Positions 38,587 through 48,364 of a stretch of DNA of 64,000 nucleotides are shown in pieces (position 1 is the stretch's first letter; each line of letters begins with the position of its first letter). The notes beneath the pieces were generated by a model, which saw nothing but the letters and a program-made list of their open reading frames with translations, was not told where the DNA came from and ran no database searches. Source of the stretch: Macrophomina tecta. Taxonomy: Eukaryota; Ascomycota; Dothideomycetes; Botryosphaeriales; Botryosphaeriaceae. Made by a program: the position numbers and the translations under genes. The DNA lies in the NCBI GenBank assembly GCA_024180945.1, contig JAKSGN010000026.1, positions 62,001 through 126,000 on the forward strand, given 5' to 3'.

Positions 38587-39753
38587 ATGATGATGATTCA
38601 TACACCCCGTCGGCCTCCTCGGGCCATAGGGAAAAGACGCACTACAGAATACTAAAGTATATGAAGATCCCGGTTCATCCAAAGCCAACATTGAGAGAGT
38701 AATAGTAAAGTGCAAGCAGCCGTCTCGCGAGAACAAAGGAGAAATTGAGAAATCCCTAAAGTTAGTAGAAACATGAAAGCCATCCTCACTCTGTTTGCTT
38801 GACTATCCTGCTTTCTGGTTTCCATCAAGAACGCTTTCCTGAGTGTTGCCCGTCCCTCTAACGGCGGGGCAGCAAGCACCGAGAGACCATTAATCACAGG
38901 GCCTGATTACCTCCATGTTGCTAGCTCTCTCCTTTCCCGCCGTTTTATCTCCTACGGCCGGCTAGTCATCTCTTTCAAAGTCTGCACTGTGCGGGCCGCT
39001 GCAAGTTGCGTATTTTTCCACTCGACCGCAGTTGTCTTGTGTCCGACGCCTGCGCCTAACGCATCTCTCTTCGTCTCCGCATCGAAATTTCTGGCGGTCA
39101 TAGCTCTGGCATCGGAAGCAGCGCCGAGGGCGAGGGCGATGTTCGAAGACGTCGGTGTACGCCGCTTCTCCGCCGGTATCCATCACTCTGCCTGCCAGGA
39201 GCGCATCCGCATCGCTTTTCTTCGCCAAGTAGATCACCGCTGATCCGTACAGTCTGTCGCTTGGCTTGCTCAGCCAGCGCTCATGCACTATCTCTACCCC
39301 GTTCTCTTCGCTCATCACCTTGCAGGCGTCCGCTCGCAGAGCGGTGCGCTCCTCGTTGAAAACGGCCTTCTTGTTCGCGCTGTCTACCTTCACCGGATAC
39401 CATTGTCGGCTTCTCATCCTCGCGCCCCGGAAAGCTGTGTCTAGCCTGCCGCTGTGCGATCTAACGGTTTCCTCATCATCTTTAAAGCGGAAGAGGAGCC
39501 GCACCTTCGCCGCGTCGTTCGCGTTCCTCGTCAGGCCACAGCATTTGATGTTCTTGGTCGCTTCCTGACTCTCCAGCGCTCTTTGAAAGCGTGCGCGTAT
39601 ATCACCCGGCTTTGTGGCGTCGACGTTGGCATCGGACAGATCGAGCTCGATCGCTGGCGGTGGCGACAGTGGCAACGGCCTGTTCGTGATCGCGGTGTGC
39701 ACAGGCATGGCTGGCATCGACGCCGGGCTGGTGTTCGCAGCAGGAATCATACA
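38587..39753 (-). mobile_element. Internally deleted LINE relic (ORF1 end plus 3' UTR)
   Basis: On the minus strand, a decayed ORF1 (39753-38962) is followed by a 3' UTR and a short TCA tail at 38587. The UTR (to about 38690) matches the family of 35526-36274 (GGCCGACGGGGTGTATGAAT). ORF2 is missing, so the copy arose by internal deletion or combines two fragments. Confidence 0.6.
38962..39753 (-). pseudogene. LINE ORF1 fragment (gag-like)
   Basis: This relative of the LINE-2 ORF1 shares PPAIELDL, GDIRARFQRALESQEATK, the FRGARMRSRQWYPVKVD block, RLYGSAVIYLAKKSDADALL and CFRCQSYD. The N-terminal half is missing. The second and third knuckles are damaged (CVRRRRRTQDNC, CSGPHSAD), so RNA binding is probably lost. 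Confidence 0.8.
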
Positions 39754-41295
39754 ATTGTACCTATATACGTTGCAGTAGGGTTCGACATGCCTATACCCCT
39801 GGTATCCCAAAGGTCTATCCAGGCCCCTACCTCAGTTTTCAGCCGACTTCTCTCATTGCCGCCTCCACAGTCAGGGCCGGGCCAAACCCCTCTTGCCTGA
39901 GTGATCCCTGTTTGCTCCTTAAGCATGCATCGCCGGCGTTCTGTCCTAAAACCTCCCATTTGTTCATTCTCGTTTGCTTCAGCATTGGGTTTGGAGGCGA
40001 ACAGTCCCGTCTCTACGCATACCGACACGCGCATCCGTTCTCTCGAGCCACGCAGCAGTCTCTCCGGCCAAGACGTGATCCTGCCTGCCATCCAGGTGCA
40101 CCGAGGGTCAGAGCCCAGTGAAGGGGTGAGGTCCTCGGAGCCAGCAGTGGCTGCTGCGCACTACGCCCCGCGGGAAGCCCAGATGTTGTGCAGGGGCGCA
40201 ACACCCTACACTCACCAAGTCCCCGTTTCAGCGTTGCCTGTAAGGGTCTCCCCATGACAGGCCGACCGTGTCTTGCAGAAGGGGTAACGGACCAGATCCC
40301 ACGCCGGGCGACCTGCTCCACCCTCTCCTACTAACCAAGCTTGTGTCCCCTCCTGTTCTGAGCTGGCCTGTGTCTCCGAGTTGAGTCTCTGCACGACTGG
40401 CCTGAGATTCCTCAAGAGCCTCCCCTCACCGCTGGCCTGTGTCATCGTCGTAGGTTGCGTGCACCACGCCTATTAAGACCTCCAGTGAGTCTCCCAGACG
40501 CCCGCTTAACAGGTTCGCTGAGGGCCGTCGAAGCTGGCCTGTTTCCCATACCTAGAGCTTGCCCGTGTTTCCATCTCGTCGAGCCGACCGGTCGCGTCGT
40601 GCCAGGTTGCGAGCACCACGCCTATCAAGACCCTCCGCTAGGTCTCCTGTGTGCGCTCCGGATCGGCTCTCTTGGAGAGGCCTTAACGAGTTCTCGAGGT
40701 TGAGCCTTAACAAGGTCTTCGCGGTCGGAGGCCTCGAGGCCTTAACAGGTTTCGCACCGAGGGTCTACAACACGTTAGCCTTAACAAATTCTCAGAAAAG
40801 AGGTTCCCCTGCGCCCTCGCCGCATTCTTAGCGATCTCAGAGCCGGCGCAAGCCCAAGGGTGTCCTGTAGTACGCCTAGGGCGCGTCCACATCGGCTGGC
40901 TGGATAGGGCCAGGGTCGGGCCTGGCTGCGAGCCAGGTAGTCGTACGTCGGGTGGTTTTCGTATCCCAGTTTCCCTCGATGTGCCTCCCTGGATAGATGG
41001 TCGCGTTGCCCAAGCGGAGGCAGTAGGTAGCGCGGTTGTGGTTGCGGCCGGCGCGTCGATGAAAAATTTTCATCGCGTCGAAGCCGCGCCCCAACAGCCT
41101 GCAGTGGCGTGTTGCAGGCTGCCATCCATTACCTCTGCACTCGGCTACCCATCAGACGCTCCTCTGACGAATATTACCAGCCGCGGCGACGTGGACGCGT
41201 GCAGTAGGATTTCGCGGCCGTCCCGTGCAAAGAGAAAGCTGCCAATCGAATCTTATAGAATCCTGCGCACGTGATTCGTAACGGAATTGCACTAG
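39754..41295. other. Intergenic, GC-rich with local imperfect repeats
   Basis: No gene is supported. AGCTGGCCTGT-like words recur between 40360 and 40540. A longer word, GGTTGCG-GCACCACGCCTAT, occurs at about 40452 and 40606. Frames are chance frames in GC-rich DNA. A perfect 19-bp palindrome CGATGAAAAATTTTCATCG lies at 41057-41075. Confidence 0.45.
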
Positions 41296-41299
41296 TTAG

Positions 41300-41402
41300 T
41301 AGGGTCCGCTGCCCGCTTAGACTTAAACGGGTCTAGCGGGACGCGGAGGAACTGGCCCTACGCCGCATAGCTTGTCTGGGACGGACTATGAATTCATTAT
41401 CA
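41300..41402 (+). mobile_element. LINE 3' UTR remnant
   Basis: The sequence parallels 22965-23080: two short blocks around CGGGTCTAGCGGG, then CGCATAGCTTGTCTGGGACG and TATGAATTCATTATCAT. It is the decayed tail of the LINE-2 family. Confidence 0.55.
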
Positions 41403-41954
41403 TAACCTGGAAAACCTGCGCGGACTGTCGTGGGATCACATGCTTATCCAAAGGCAGCTGAAAATGAGGGGAATCCGGCTTACTTTTCACATGAAAGTGG
41501 CGCCCATTACGTACTAACGAATATTTGGCCCAATTAGGAGTAGAGAATAAAACGACTCCCACACTCTTGGCATACAAGTAGCACTTTTTACTTTCATGTC
41601 GCAATATTCACACCACCCTTTTTTTTTTTTTTTTTTTTAACCCTGGCCTTAATACGAACCAGCAGTGTTCATAAGTTTGCACTGTTCACCCAGTTCACAA
41701 GTCGATATGATTTTGGCTTGCCGATGAGCTTGCAGCAATGTAAGGTGGTTTGTCCAAGTTATGAAGCAATATACTTGAGTGAAGGGTTAGACGATTTCGT
41801 TAAAGTACGCTGAACGGTTAGTAAATATACTTGGCAAATGTACTTGGGTAAATTGTGGCCTTAGGAATCATGAGGGGCTCCCTCACTGCACACTTAAAAG
41901 CATGCTTAGAAGATTCATGTGCAGGTATATGACGGGCTTTTGCGCTCACCCTTG

Positions 41955-41962
41955 TATATAAG
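41955..41962 (+). promoter_or_regulatory. Candidate TATA box of the YeeE/YedE gene
   Basis: TATATAAG, 76 bp upstream of the ATG at 42038, in the right orientation. It is a sequence match only. Confidence 0.4.
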
Positions 41963-42037
41963 AACCGACATTTCCTGCAGTTTTGTGGATAGCGTTCAGC
42001 CTCTAAATTCTTTTATTTCGTACCTATCAAGTCTTGG

Positions 42038-43083
42038 ATGATGTTCACTCCGATCGAGACGACCCTAGGAGCTCTATTGCTACATCAAGCAAGCTCGGCA
42101 CTCCTCTTCTATAATGGTTCTGTGCTGGGGGCGTCAGGACTACTCCGGGATTTCCTCAATGGCCCGTCGAAAGCAACGATGTCGTTTTTCTCGGGAATGG
42201 CTATAAGCGTGCTCACGCTGAGACTAATATTCCCAGCTTTCATTCCACGGTATCCAGTTGTCCATATTACCCTGCCTGCGATACTTGGTATGATCTGCTT
42301 AGGGCTTATGACAGGATGGGGAACAAAGGTCCGCTCTGTTATGGTCCAGTAGGCTTAAGCTTGAATGTATCGCTGACAGGATACTAGAACTGCAATGGAT
42401 GCACCTCAGGGCATATGCTTTGCGGTCTTTCGAGGCTGTCAGGCCGGTCGGCCGTCGCGGTGTTGACGTTCTTTCCTACGGCATATCTCACGTATCAGCT
42501 CTTCCGACCTGAAATCCTGACAGTCGATTGCTCTCCCAGCAAGCCCTGCTATTTACCTATACACCCATCGTGGCAGACCACTACTCAATTAGTCGGTTTG
42601 GCCGTTACATCTACACTGGCCCTACACGTAGTCCCCCAAGCCGTGAAGGCCGTGACGGGTGACCCAGGAAAAGCCCGCCTCATCACCAAACTCCTCACCG
42701 GTTACGTATTCGGCCTCGGCCTCCTGGTCTCCGGCATGGCGGATCCCTGCAAAACCCGCTCCTTTTTCGCCATCACACCCTCCACAACCTACACATGGGA
42801 CCCATCTCTATCGCTCGTCTTTTTCTTCGGGGTCCTACCAAACATTCTTTGGAACAAGGTCCACGGATTTATTAAGCCTCCTGCCTTCAATAGCTCGTAT
42901 AATTTGCCTTCGAAGACGTGGCGAAATACTGATTGGAGGTTTGTGTTGGGAGCGACCGCGTTCGGAGTGAGTTGGGGATTGAGTGGAGTCTGTCCGGGCC
43001 CGGCGGTTTTAAGATCTTTCATGCAGCCGCTGTGGGGTCTCTGTTGGCTGACGGGTTTTTGGCTTGGCGGAAAGATTGCCTAG
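42038..43083 (+). CDS. YeeE/YedE-family sulfur-compound transporter, two exons
   Basis: Exon 1 is 42038-42328 and exon 2 is 42388-43083. The intron is 59 bp (GT..TACTAG, phase 0) and splits the family's key motif, which after joining reads GWGTK-NCNGCTSGHMLCGL. The protein is 328 residues with about nine hydrophobic helices. The second half has GYVFGLGLLVSGMADPCKTR and ends with GVSWGLSGVCPGPAVL. The two Cys-containing GCTSGH and CPGPA motifs are those of bacterial YeeE/YedE (TsuA-like) thiosulfate or persulfide transporters. It is expected in a membrane, moving a sulfur compound. The 5' splice site, GTCCGC, is weak but the frame demands it. A rhodanese-bearing sulfur enzyme lies 8 kb away. 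Confidence 0.85.
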
Positions 43084-43470
43084 TGGAGCTGCATTTATGG
43101 CACGTTGCTCAGCGCACCTTCTAAGCGAATTTCTGGAACTAGTAAAAGTACGACGCAGCACTGTTACCGGTGCTGCTAGGAAACTCTTATATCAATCGCT
43201 GGACAAAATGTCTGGGCGAGTTGCTCACTGAAGCGACCATCATCCCACCCAATCATGTCATTATTTCTCAACGCATAGTTAGCTCTCTTTCAATACCAGG
43301 CGGAAATTCACCAAAATCTTCTTGCTGGTGCCGACCTCACCCAAAAGGTCCACAGCAGAATTCACTCTTTCTGACCTCACCACACTTCACTCAAAAAGAA
43401 TCCGACACAAGGACAACAAAAAAAAAAAAAAAAAGGGGGAAAGGAAGCCGCGGAAGCCCAAAGACGAATG
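43084..43470. other. Intergenic, 17-A run
   Basis: Contains an A tract of about 17 near 43418. No gene or repeat is recognised. Confidence 0.5.
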
Positions 43471-44541
43471 TTAGCAACTAGCGCAGCACTCGTTCTCAGG
43501 CGCTCCACTGAAGATGCCGCAGCGCGGAACGCTCCACCTGGCCTCCAACTCCAGCGCCGCGTGCTTCAGCATCTCGTTCTCCTGCACAGTGCCGGCGTAG
43601 GAGGCCTGCATGCGCTCGTTCTCGGCCTCTATCTGCTCGATGTACTCGATGGCGCGGGCGATGATGCCGGCCTTGGTCACCCGGGTGGGCGACGACGACG
43701 AGCCGGGCGTCGCGGCTTCGGTGAAGATGTCGTCGGGATCGCCGTTGTTTTTGAGCGTGGGGATGGCGTTGCGCAGGCGGCGGGACATGGCCTTCATGCC
43801 CTCACGGTACTTCTTCTCGACCCTCTTGTGGGGCACGCGTCCGACAGGAGGCCCGGCGGAGAAGTCGACCGAGCCGCCGAAGGACGAGATGGGCGAGCAG
43901 GAGGACGAGGTGGTAGTGGTGGCGGTGTTAGAGCTGATATGCACTGAATGCTGAAGCATAGGGTCCGTCCATTGGAAGCTCTGCGGATTGCCGTTGTTAC
44001 CTTGCCGCTGCTGGGATAAGCGCGCAGAACGAGTGTTATGGGTCATTTTTGAGGATTTGGTGAGTGAGGGGGTTGGGGTGGATTTGCGTCGAGAGCTGGG
44101 AAGCTTGGCATCGGGAGACTTGGTGTGTCGCTGCATGCCTTCGGATGAAGCTGTGGGCTTTTGGCAACACGTCTCTTCCTCCATCGTGGGCTCGGCGAAG
44201 CGCAGAGAGGGCGTTTCGCAGGTCCATGTCAGATGGCTTGGGGCAACACTGGACACACAATCAGGTTCGGAGGGTGGTTTGGAAATCTGCATCAATCAGT
44301 ATTTGGTGAACTGTCTACACGCAGGACCACCGCATCCTAAATGGTTTTGGGTATATCCAGGCTCGTTTGATAAAATCATACACGACGTACTTGTGGCAGT
44401 CCCCCCAGTGCTTTGTTCTGCGAGCCAAAGGCATTCATCCCAGTTCAGGTATCGGGTGTTATAAAGAGCGGAGAAAAAGGGAGCGGACAGCCAGTCTTCG
44501 GAGGAGCATAGGCCATCCTCCATGTGGTAGGTGTAGTCCAT
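43471..44541 (-). CDS. bHLH transcription factor, SREBP-like basic region
   Basis: The main exon (43471 to about 44290) encodes a Ser/Thr-rich region followed by a bHLH: basic segment HKRVEKKYREGM, helix 1 MSRRLRNAIPTL, an acidic loop, and helix 2 TKAGIIARAIEYIEQIEAEN that runs into a leucine-zipper-like tail. The Tyr in EKKYR replaces the usual Arg and is the mark of the SREBP group, which can bind both E-boxes and sterol-element-like sites. An upstream exon starts at the ATG at 44541 (MDYTYHMEDG...NWDECLWLAEQ), with a GTACGT donor near 44395. Its phase does not fit the simplest acceptor (AG before 44287), so the intron limits are unsettled. It is a nuclear DNA-binding regulator. Its target genes are unknown, and the adjacent sulfur transporter is a possible one. 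Confidence 0.75.
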
Positions 44542-45499
44542 TTCCGTTGCAGCTGTTGTGGAAATTCCAATGAGTCGTTGCTTGACAGGAGCAGCCCCCA
44601 GCTGGGCTGAGCCCGAATTTCTGCAAACGGAGCGAAGCGATCGCAGCCTTAGGCCCGAACGCCCTATCGAGAGCATGCCATGATCGTACGACAGACGCGC
44701 GAGAGGCGGGGAAGCGGAGCATGGATACAGGGCTCGAAGTTCTTTATTTTGCGACCGGCCGGGCAATCAGCCAGTCAGCCTGGTAGAAGTATGATGGGCA
44801 TGGTCAGCACCGGGGCAATCTCCCCCGCCAATTCTTTCACGCGGTCGCCGTACTATACATATTAGTTGAGTCTGATTGATCCGTTGACGCACGGGATGGA
44901 CGTGGGCCTTTTCCTCAGCTGTGTGGGCGTCACAAACTGGTCCCCACGCTGAAAGCTCCCGCTGTGGGGCTTAGGGCTGACTGGGCCAAACCTGGGGAGC
45001 CCTTGCAAGAGAAGGGGCTAGACCTCTGCCATCCCACGGGGCTCTTATCACTACCGTTAACGAGATATCGCGCCGTGTTCTGTTTCGTCACTCCCCTGAC
45101 TGGGAGCCATCGGAAGCCTAACGCTCCGTCGTCACCAGATTGTCGGGCCACTTTTGCAGCAAGCTGCGCGCCATTCATGACGACTGAACCGTCCTCGTAC
45201 ACCAACCCCGCCCAATCTTCGCCGCATTCCGCACGCTTCCAAGCCCAGTCGCTCATCACGTGCATTCGCATCGAGACGGCCTGCATGATGTTGGTGCCAT
45301 CACATGTATGAGGTAGACTCCAAGGGAAACATCTGGCCCCTAGTGTCAGGATCCCACCTAACATGCGCAGAACAGACAGCCCAACACGTGACAATAAGAA
45401 CGCTCTAGGCAGGAAAAGCAACAAGAAGAATAGGGGTTAGCGAGGCGGGCTACATGGATATATCTTTAGCTTTCTCTCTCTTCTCCCTTCTTCTTCTTT
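44542..45499. other. Intergenic, no gene supported
   Basis: Upstream region of the bHLH gene. Overlapping frames on both strands near 44930-45424 have no recognisable motif. It ends in a CT-rich tract that received the LTR at 45500. Confidence 0.4.
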
Positions 45500-45645
45500 T
45501 GTTGGAATATGGCTATACACGAGCGCACAGATGCATCCAAAAGTAGTTAGCCTTAGATTCTGAGGATAAGAGGCGACTCCTGAGCCTCTCCCTCCTAATG
45601 CATGCCACTTATCATCTGGTGATTGCGACCCCATCCAATCCAACA
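45500..45645 (-). mobile_element. 146-bp solo LTR with 5-bp target duplication
   Basis: TGTTGGAATATGG at the left and AATCCAACA at the right, flanked by TCTTT on both sides (45495-45499, 45646-45650). It matches 19830-19975 in reverse complement with three differences. TG..CA ends plus a 5-bp duplication identify a solo LTR. The 146-bp length is very short, as in TRIM-type elements. Confidence 0.82.
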
Positions 45646-45740
45646 TCTTTCCTTCCTTACACTTGTTGTTCGTCAATTGAGTATCTGCATCGACCGCCTC
45701 TGACTGTGCCCTGCACATGTGTCTGCATTGATCGTGACAG

Positions 45741-46510
45741 CTAGGACTCTGCGACTCTACTATCAATCAGGGTGGTCATCAACGCGACGTCAACGAGAGG
45801 TCTCGTTGACGTTGCGCTGCCAAGCCTTAGTCCAAGGGCCGTTGACGTTGATTGACGTTGATAAACAAGAGGGTTAATTGACGTTGATTGACCACGTTGA
45901 CAATGTAGGTGGATGCGCCGGTGGTGGGGCCGGAGAGGTGGAGGCTCGTCGTTGATGGGAGTGGTTGGAAGATGGTTTGGATTGGGGAGAGGGTGAAGGT
46001 TTGTTGATGCTGTTGTTGCTGTTGGGATGAGAAGGAGGCGGAGGTAGAGGTTCCTCCTGCTTTGGTGGATTTCTTCCCTTGGCGCTTTTCTTTCGGTGAG
46101 GTTTTCGTTTTGCGTTGGTGTTTCCGTTTCTTCTTGGGGGAGCCGCCGGAGTTGGGGGAGGATAAGGGCTGTCGGCACTGAGATTGGGGGCTTGGAGGCG
46201 GATTGAGTGCTGTTGGTCACGGCTTGGATATATTTTAGGGATTCTGCGTAGGTGTTAGTATGGTCGACTTCCATGATGGATTGAATATGGGGAGACACGA
46301 GGTGTAGGGTTTCCCCGGCATTTGCCTGGTCAACTACTGGACCGGATTCGTGCACTTCGCTGATGTCTTGGTCGGTGAGCCAGGTATCTATCCAATTGGA
46401 ATCGGCCTCAAAAAAGTGTGGTTGACAGGGGTCTGAGGGTCGGAGGCGGACGGCCAGTTCTCGGGATGCCACTGGCCATCCTCGATATTGAAGATGAAGT
46501 TCCAGTCCAT
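45741..46510 (-). pseudogene. Frameshifted gene, possible relative of the bHLH gene's N-terminus
   Basis: From the ATG at 46510 the frame reads MDWNFIFNIEDGQWHPENWP and then meets a six-base homopolymer (46410-46415). Beyond it the sensible frame changes to EADSNWIDTWLTDQDISEV. The pattern MD-x-x...EDG...E-x-W...WL-x-(E/D)Q recalls the first exon of the neighbouring bHLH gene at 44541, so the two may be duplicates. A Lys-rich stretch in a third frame follows, and then the TTGACGTTGA repeats. No bHLH domain is found. It is either a decayed gene or one with a sequencing error in the homopolymer. Confidence 0.45.
45787..45900. repeat. Cluster of TTGACGTTGA motifs with a palindrome
   Basis: Exact TTGACGTTGA lies at 45842, 45852 and 45878, with weaker copies around them. 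On the left, ACGTCAACGAGA-GG-TCTCGTTGACGT (45787-45812) is a perfect 12-bp inverted repeat with a 2-bp loop, built from the same word. Confidence 0.75.
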
Positions 46511-47344
46511 GGTTCGGATGAATGGAACCAGCCGTCGTAGCGAGACTCACATTGTATTTCACTCCCTTATGCGCTAATTCAAAAGTGCCATTTGTGGCGG
46601 AGTGGATCACAAGCCACAAGGTCACCCCAGATGCCGGGATGCTGACTTGGCGTGCCGACCCGGAAGGACGAGCAACTGCATATAAAGGACCGACATCTCT
46701 AAAAGGCGATCATCGCATGTATTTATGGAAGGGACCGGCTCCCCAGCGCTTTCCAGGAGCCTCAGTTCGTCAGGTAGGGCTGAGGCAACAACACGGGTTC
46801 CTCCATCCCACTCGAAATATTTTACCCGTTTCCATATTTCATCGGGAGCAGCTCTACGGCGGCCGATCCCGCCGGCGGCCGATTGTTTTTCGCGTGACAT
46901 GCTTCCCGGACCACCTCCGCAGTTGCGCAAGCTCCGGAACGGCCCTTTCAGCTTTACTACGCTCGTGCGCTTTCCGAAAGACTCCTCGTAACGGCACAGC
47001 GCATTTTATGCAAAGTACACCCGTTGACTAGCCAATCCGCCGCCGGAAACTATTGAACAGCAAACAAAATGATGGGCGTGCGCCGGTCTTGCCTTGCCAT
47101 GGTGTCGTATCGATGAAGCCCGTCTAACGCCGTTTGCGCTAACTACATAAACCAAGAAAAGAAACCACACGTCATGTCAATCCGCGTTGTAGCACCTTCA
47201 TGGATCAGTTTGTGCATCTGCGAATGCCCAGGGGCAGCCCACTGACCTGACTAGCAAGCTGAAACGCCCACCCGTGCGTCTTGGACGTCGGTCTGCGCCA
47301 CAGTTCCGCTCAGGCCCCCGCACTTGACCTTTCCGCCACTACCT
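46511..47344. other. Intergenic, no gene supported
   Basis: A plus-strand frame (46522-47031) overlaps a minus-strand one and neither has a motif. CATATAAAG near 46679 could be a TATA box. Confidence 0.4.
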
Positions 47345-47665
47345 TCAGGAGCAGTGATGGACGGCCTTCATCTCCTCGGCAACAGCGTCGGGGTCAAGCG
47401 CATCCTTCCAGATAGGGCCGTCAAGCCGGTCAATGCCCTCTTCGTACTGCTCGATGGCGGCCTCCTCGGCCTGGAGTTCCTCCTCCCGTTCGAGCTCGTG
47501 CGCCTGGGCCTCCTCTAAATCCATGACGGTTTGGATGGCGGTCGCGTCTGCGCTCATGTAGCTCAGCCAGAGAAGTCCGTTCCAGCCATCAAGGCAATCT
47601 CTGTGCTCCTTGGAAAGATGATCCTTGTGCTGATGCTCGGATGGCAGTAATTGTTGCGAAGTCAT
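47345..47665 (-). CDS. Small acidic hypothetical protein
   Basis: 106 residues from the ATG at 47665 (the frame continues upstream without an ATG). It starts MTSQQLLPSEHQ, has NGLLWLSYMSADATAIQTVM, then a highly acidic helix (DLEEAQAHELEREEELQAEE) and ends KAVHHCS. No domain is recognised. The composition and clean codon pattern favour a real gene, but the size keeps confidence moderate. Confidence 0.45.
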   Translation of the reverse strand: MTSQQLLPSEHQHKDHLSKEHRDCLDGWNGLLWLSYMSADATAIQTVMDLEEAQAHELEREEELQAEEAAIEQYEEGIDRLDGPIWKDALDPDAVAEEMKAVHHCS

Positions 47666-48227
47666 GGTAGATGGTGGATAGGTCCGGTGAAGCAGTGTGT
47701 TGGTAAAGTTGGTGTGATCTAGTTTTTGGTTTCGACTTGCGCCCGAACTGAGGCCTACATATAGTCTCGCTTGCCTTCTGTCCCAGGAAGGATTCTGGCA
47801 CCGGATCAAGGGGTCAGGCGATGGTGTCGAACGATGAGAAGCATATCTCAGCTCATCAGGATTCCACCCTCTGCGGACACCAAGGGTGATTTCGGAAAAA
47901 GGGACCAGGCGCTTGTGAATCCGCGCCAGGCCTCCCGGTGCTCCCCGATTGCGGAAAGTTAAGCACCATCTCGCTGGTCACCCCACGTTCCCCGCATGGC
48001 GCGAAGAATGAGTGGAAGGGTTTACTACGAGTACCGGAACCCGCCGACCGGCGCAGTGGTGCAATTGGGAAGATTTACATCACCATGGCCGGGCTTGCGC
48101 TTTCTAACCCAGGTTTTTCTCCCAACCATGCGAGTTTTTTGTCTGACTCGGTAAGCGAAGCTCGTGGGTTCGAATCCCGCAGTGCCGTCCAAACTTTCCC
48201 TGTGGAGTCTGCCCCACGTTAAAAGCT
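47666..48227. other. Intergenic with a tRNA-like T-arm
   Basis: GTGGGTTCGAATCCCGC at 48164-48180 can form a tRNA T-arm with a seven-base loop. The rest of a tRNA cannot be folded convincingly. No protein gene is supported. Confidence 0.35.
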
Positions 48228-48364
48228 TAACGTATCCCACAAGCGAGCGTGCCACACAAGCGAGTGTGCCACCTTACCAAACCTAACCCACTTTAAGTAC
48301 AAATAACTCTGCAACGTCCTGCAAAATCGACTATTTCTAATAGGTACGCTATTCTATAGTAGTT

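Noticed and set aside
48100..48192. tRNA-like sequence: T-arm GTGGGTTCGAATCCCGC with partly complementary flanks (CGGCGCA near 48049 and AGTGCCG at 48181)
   Set aside because: Six of seven acceptor pairs are possible, but the distance is about 140 bases and no D-arm or anticodon arm folds convincingly. It is at best a tRNA remnant.
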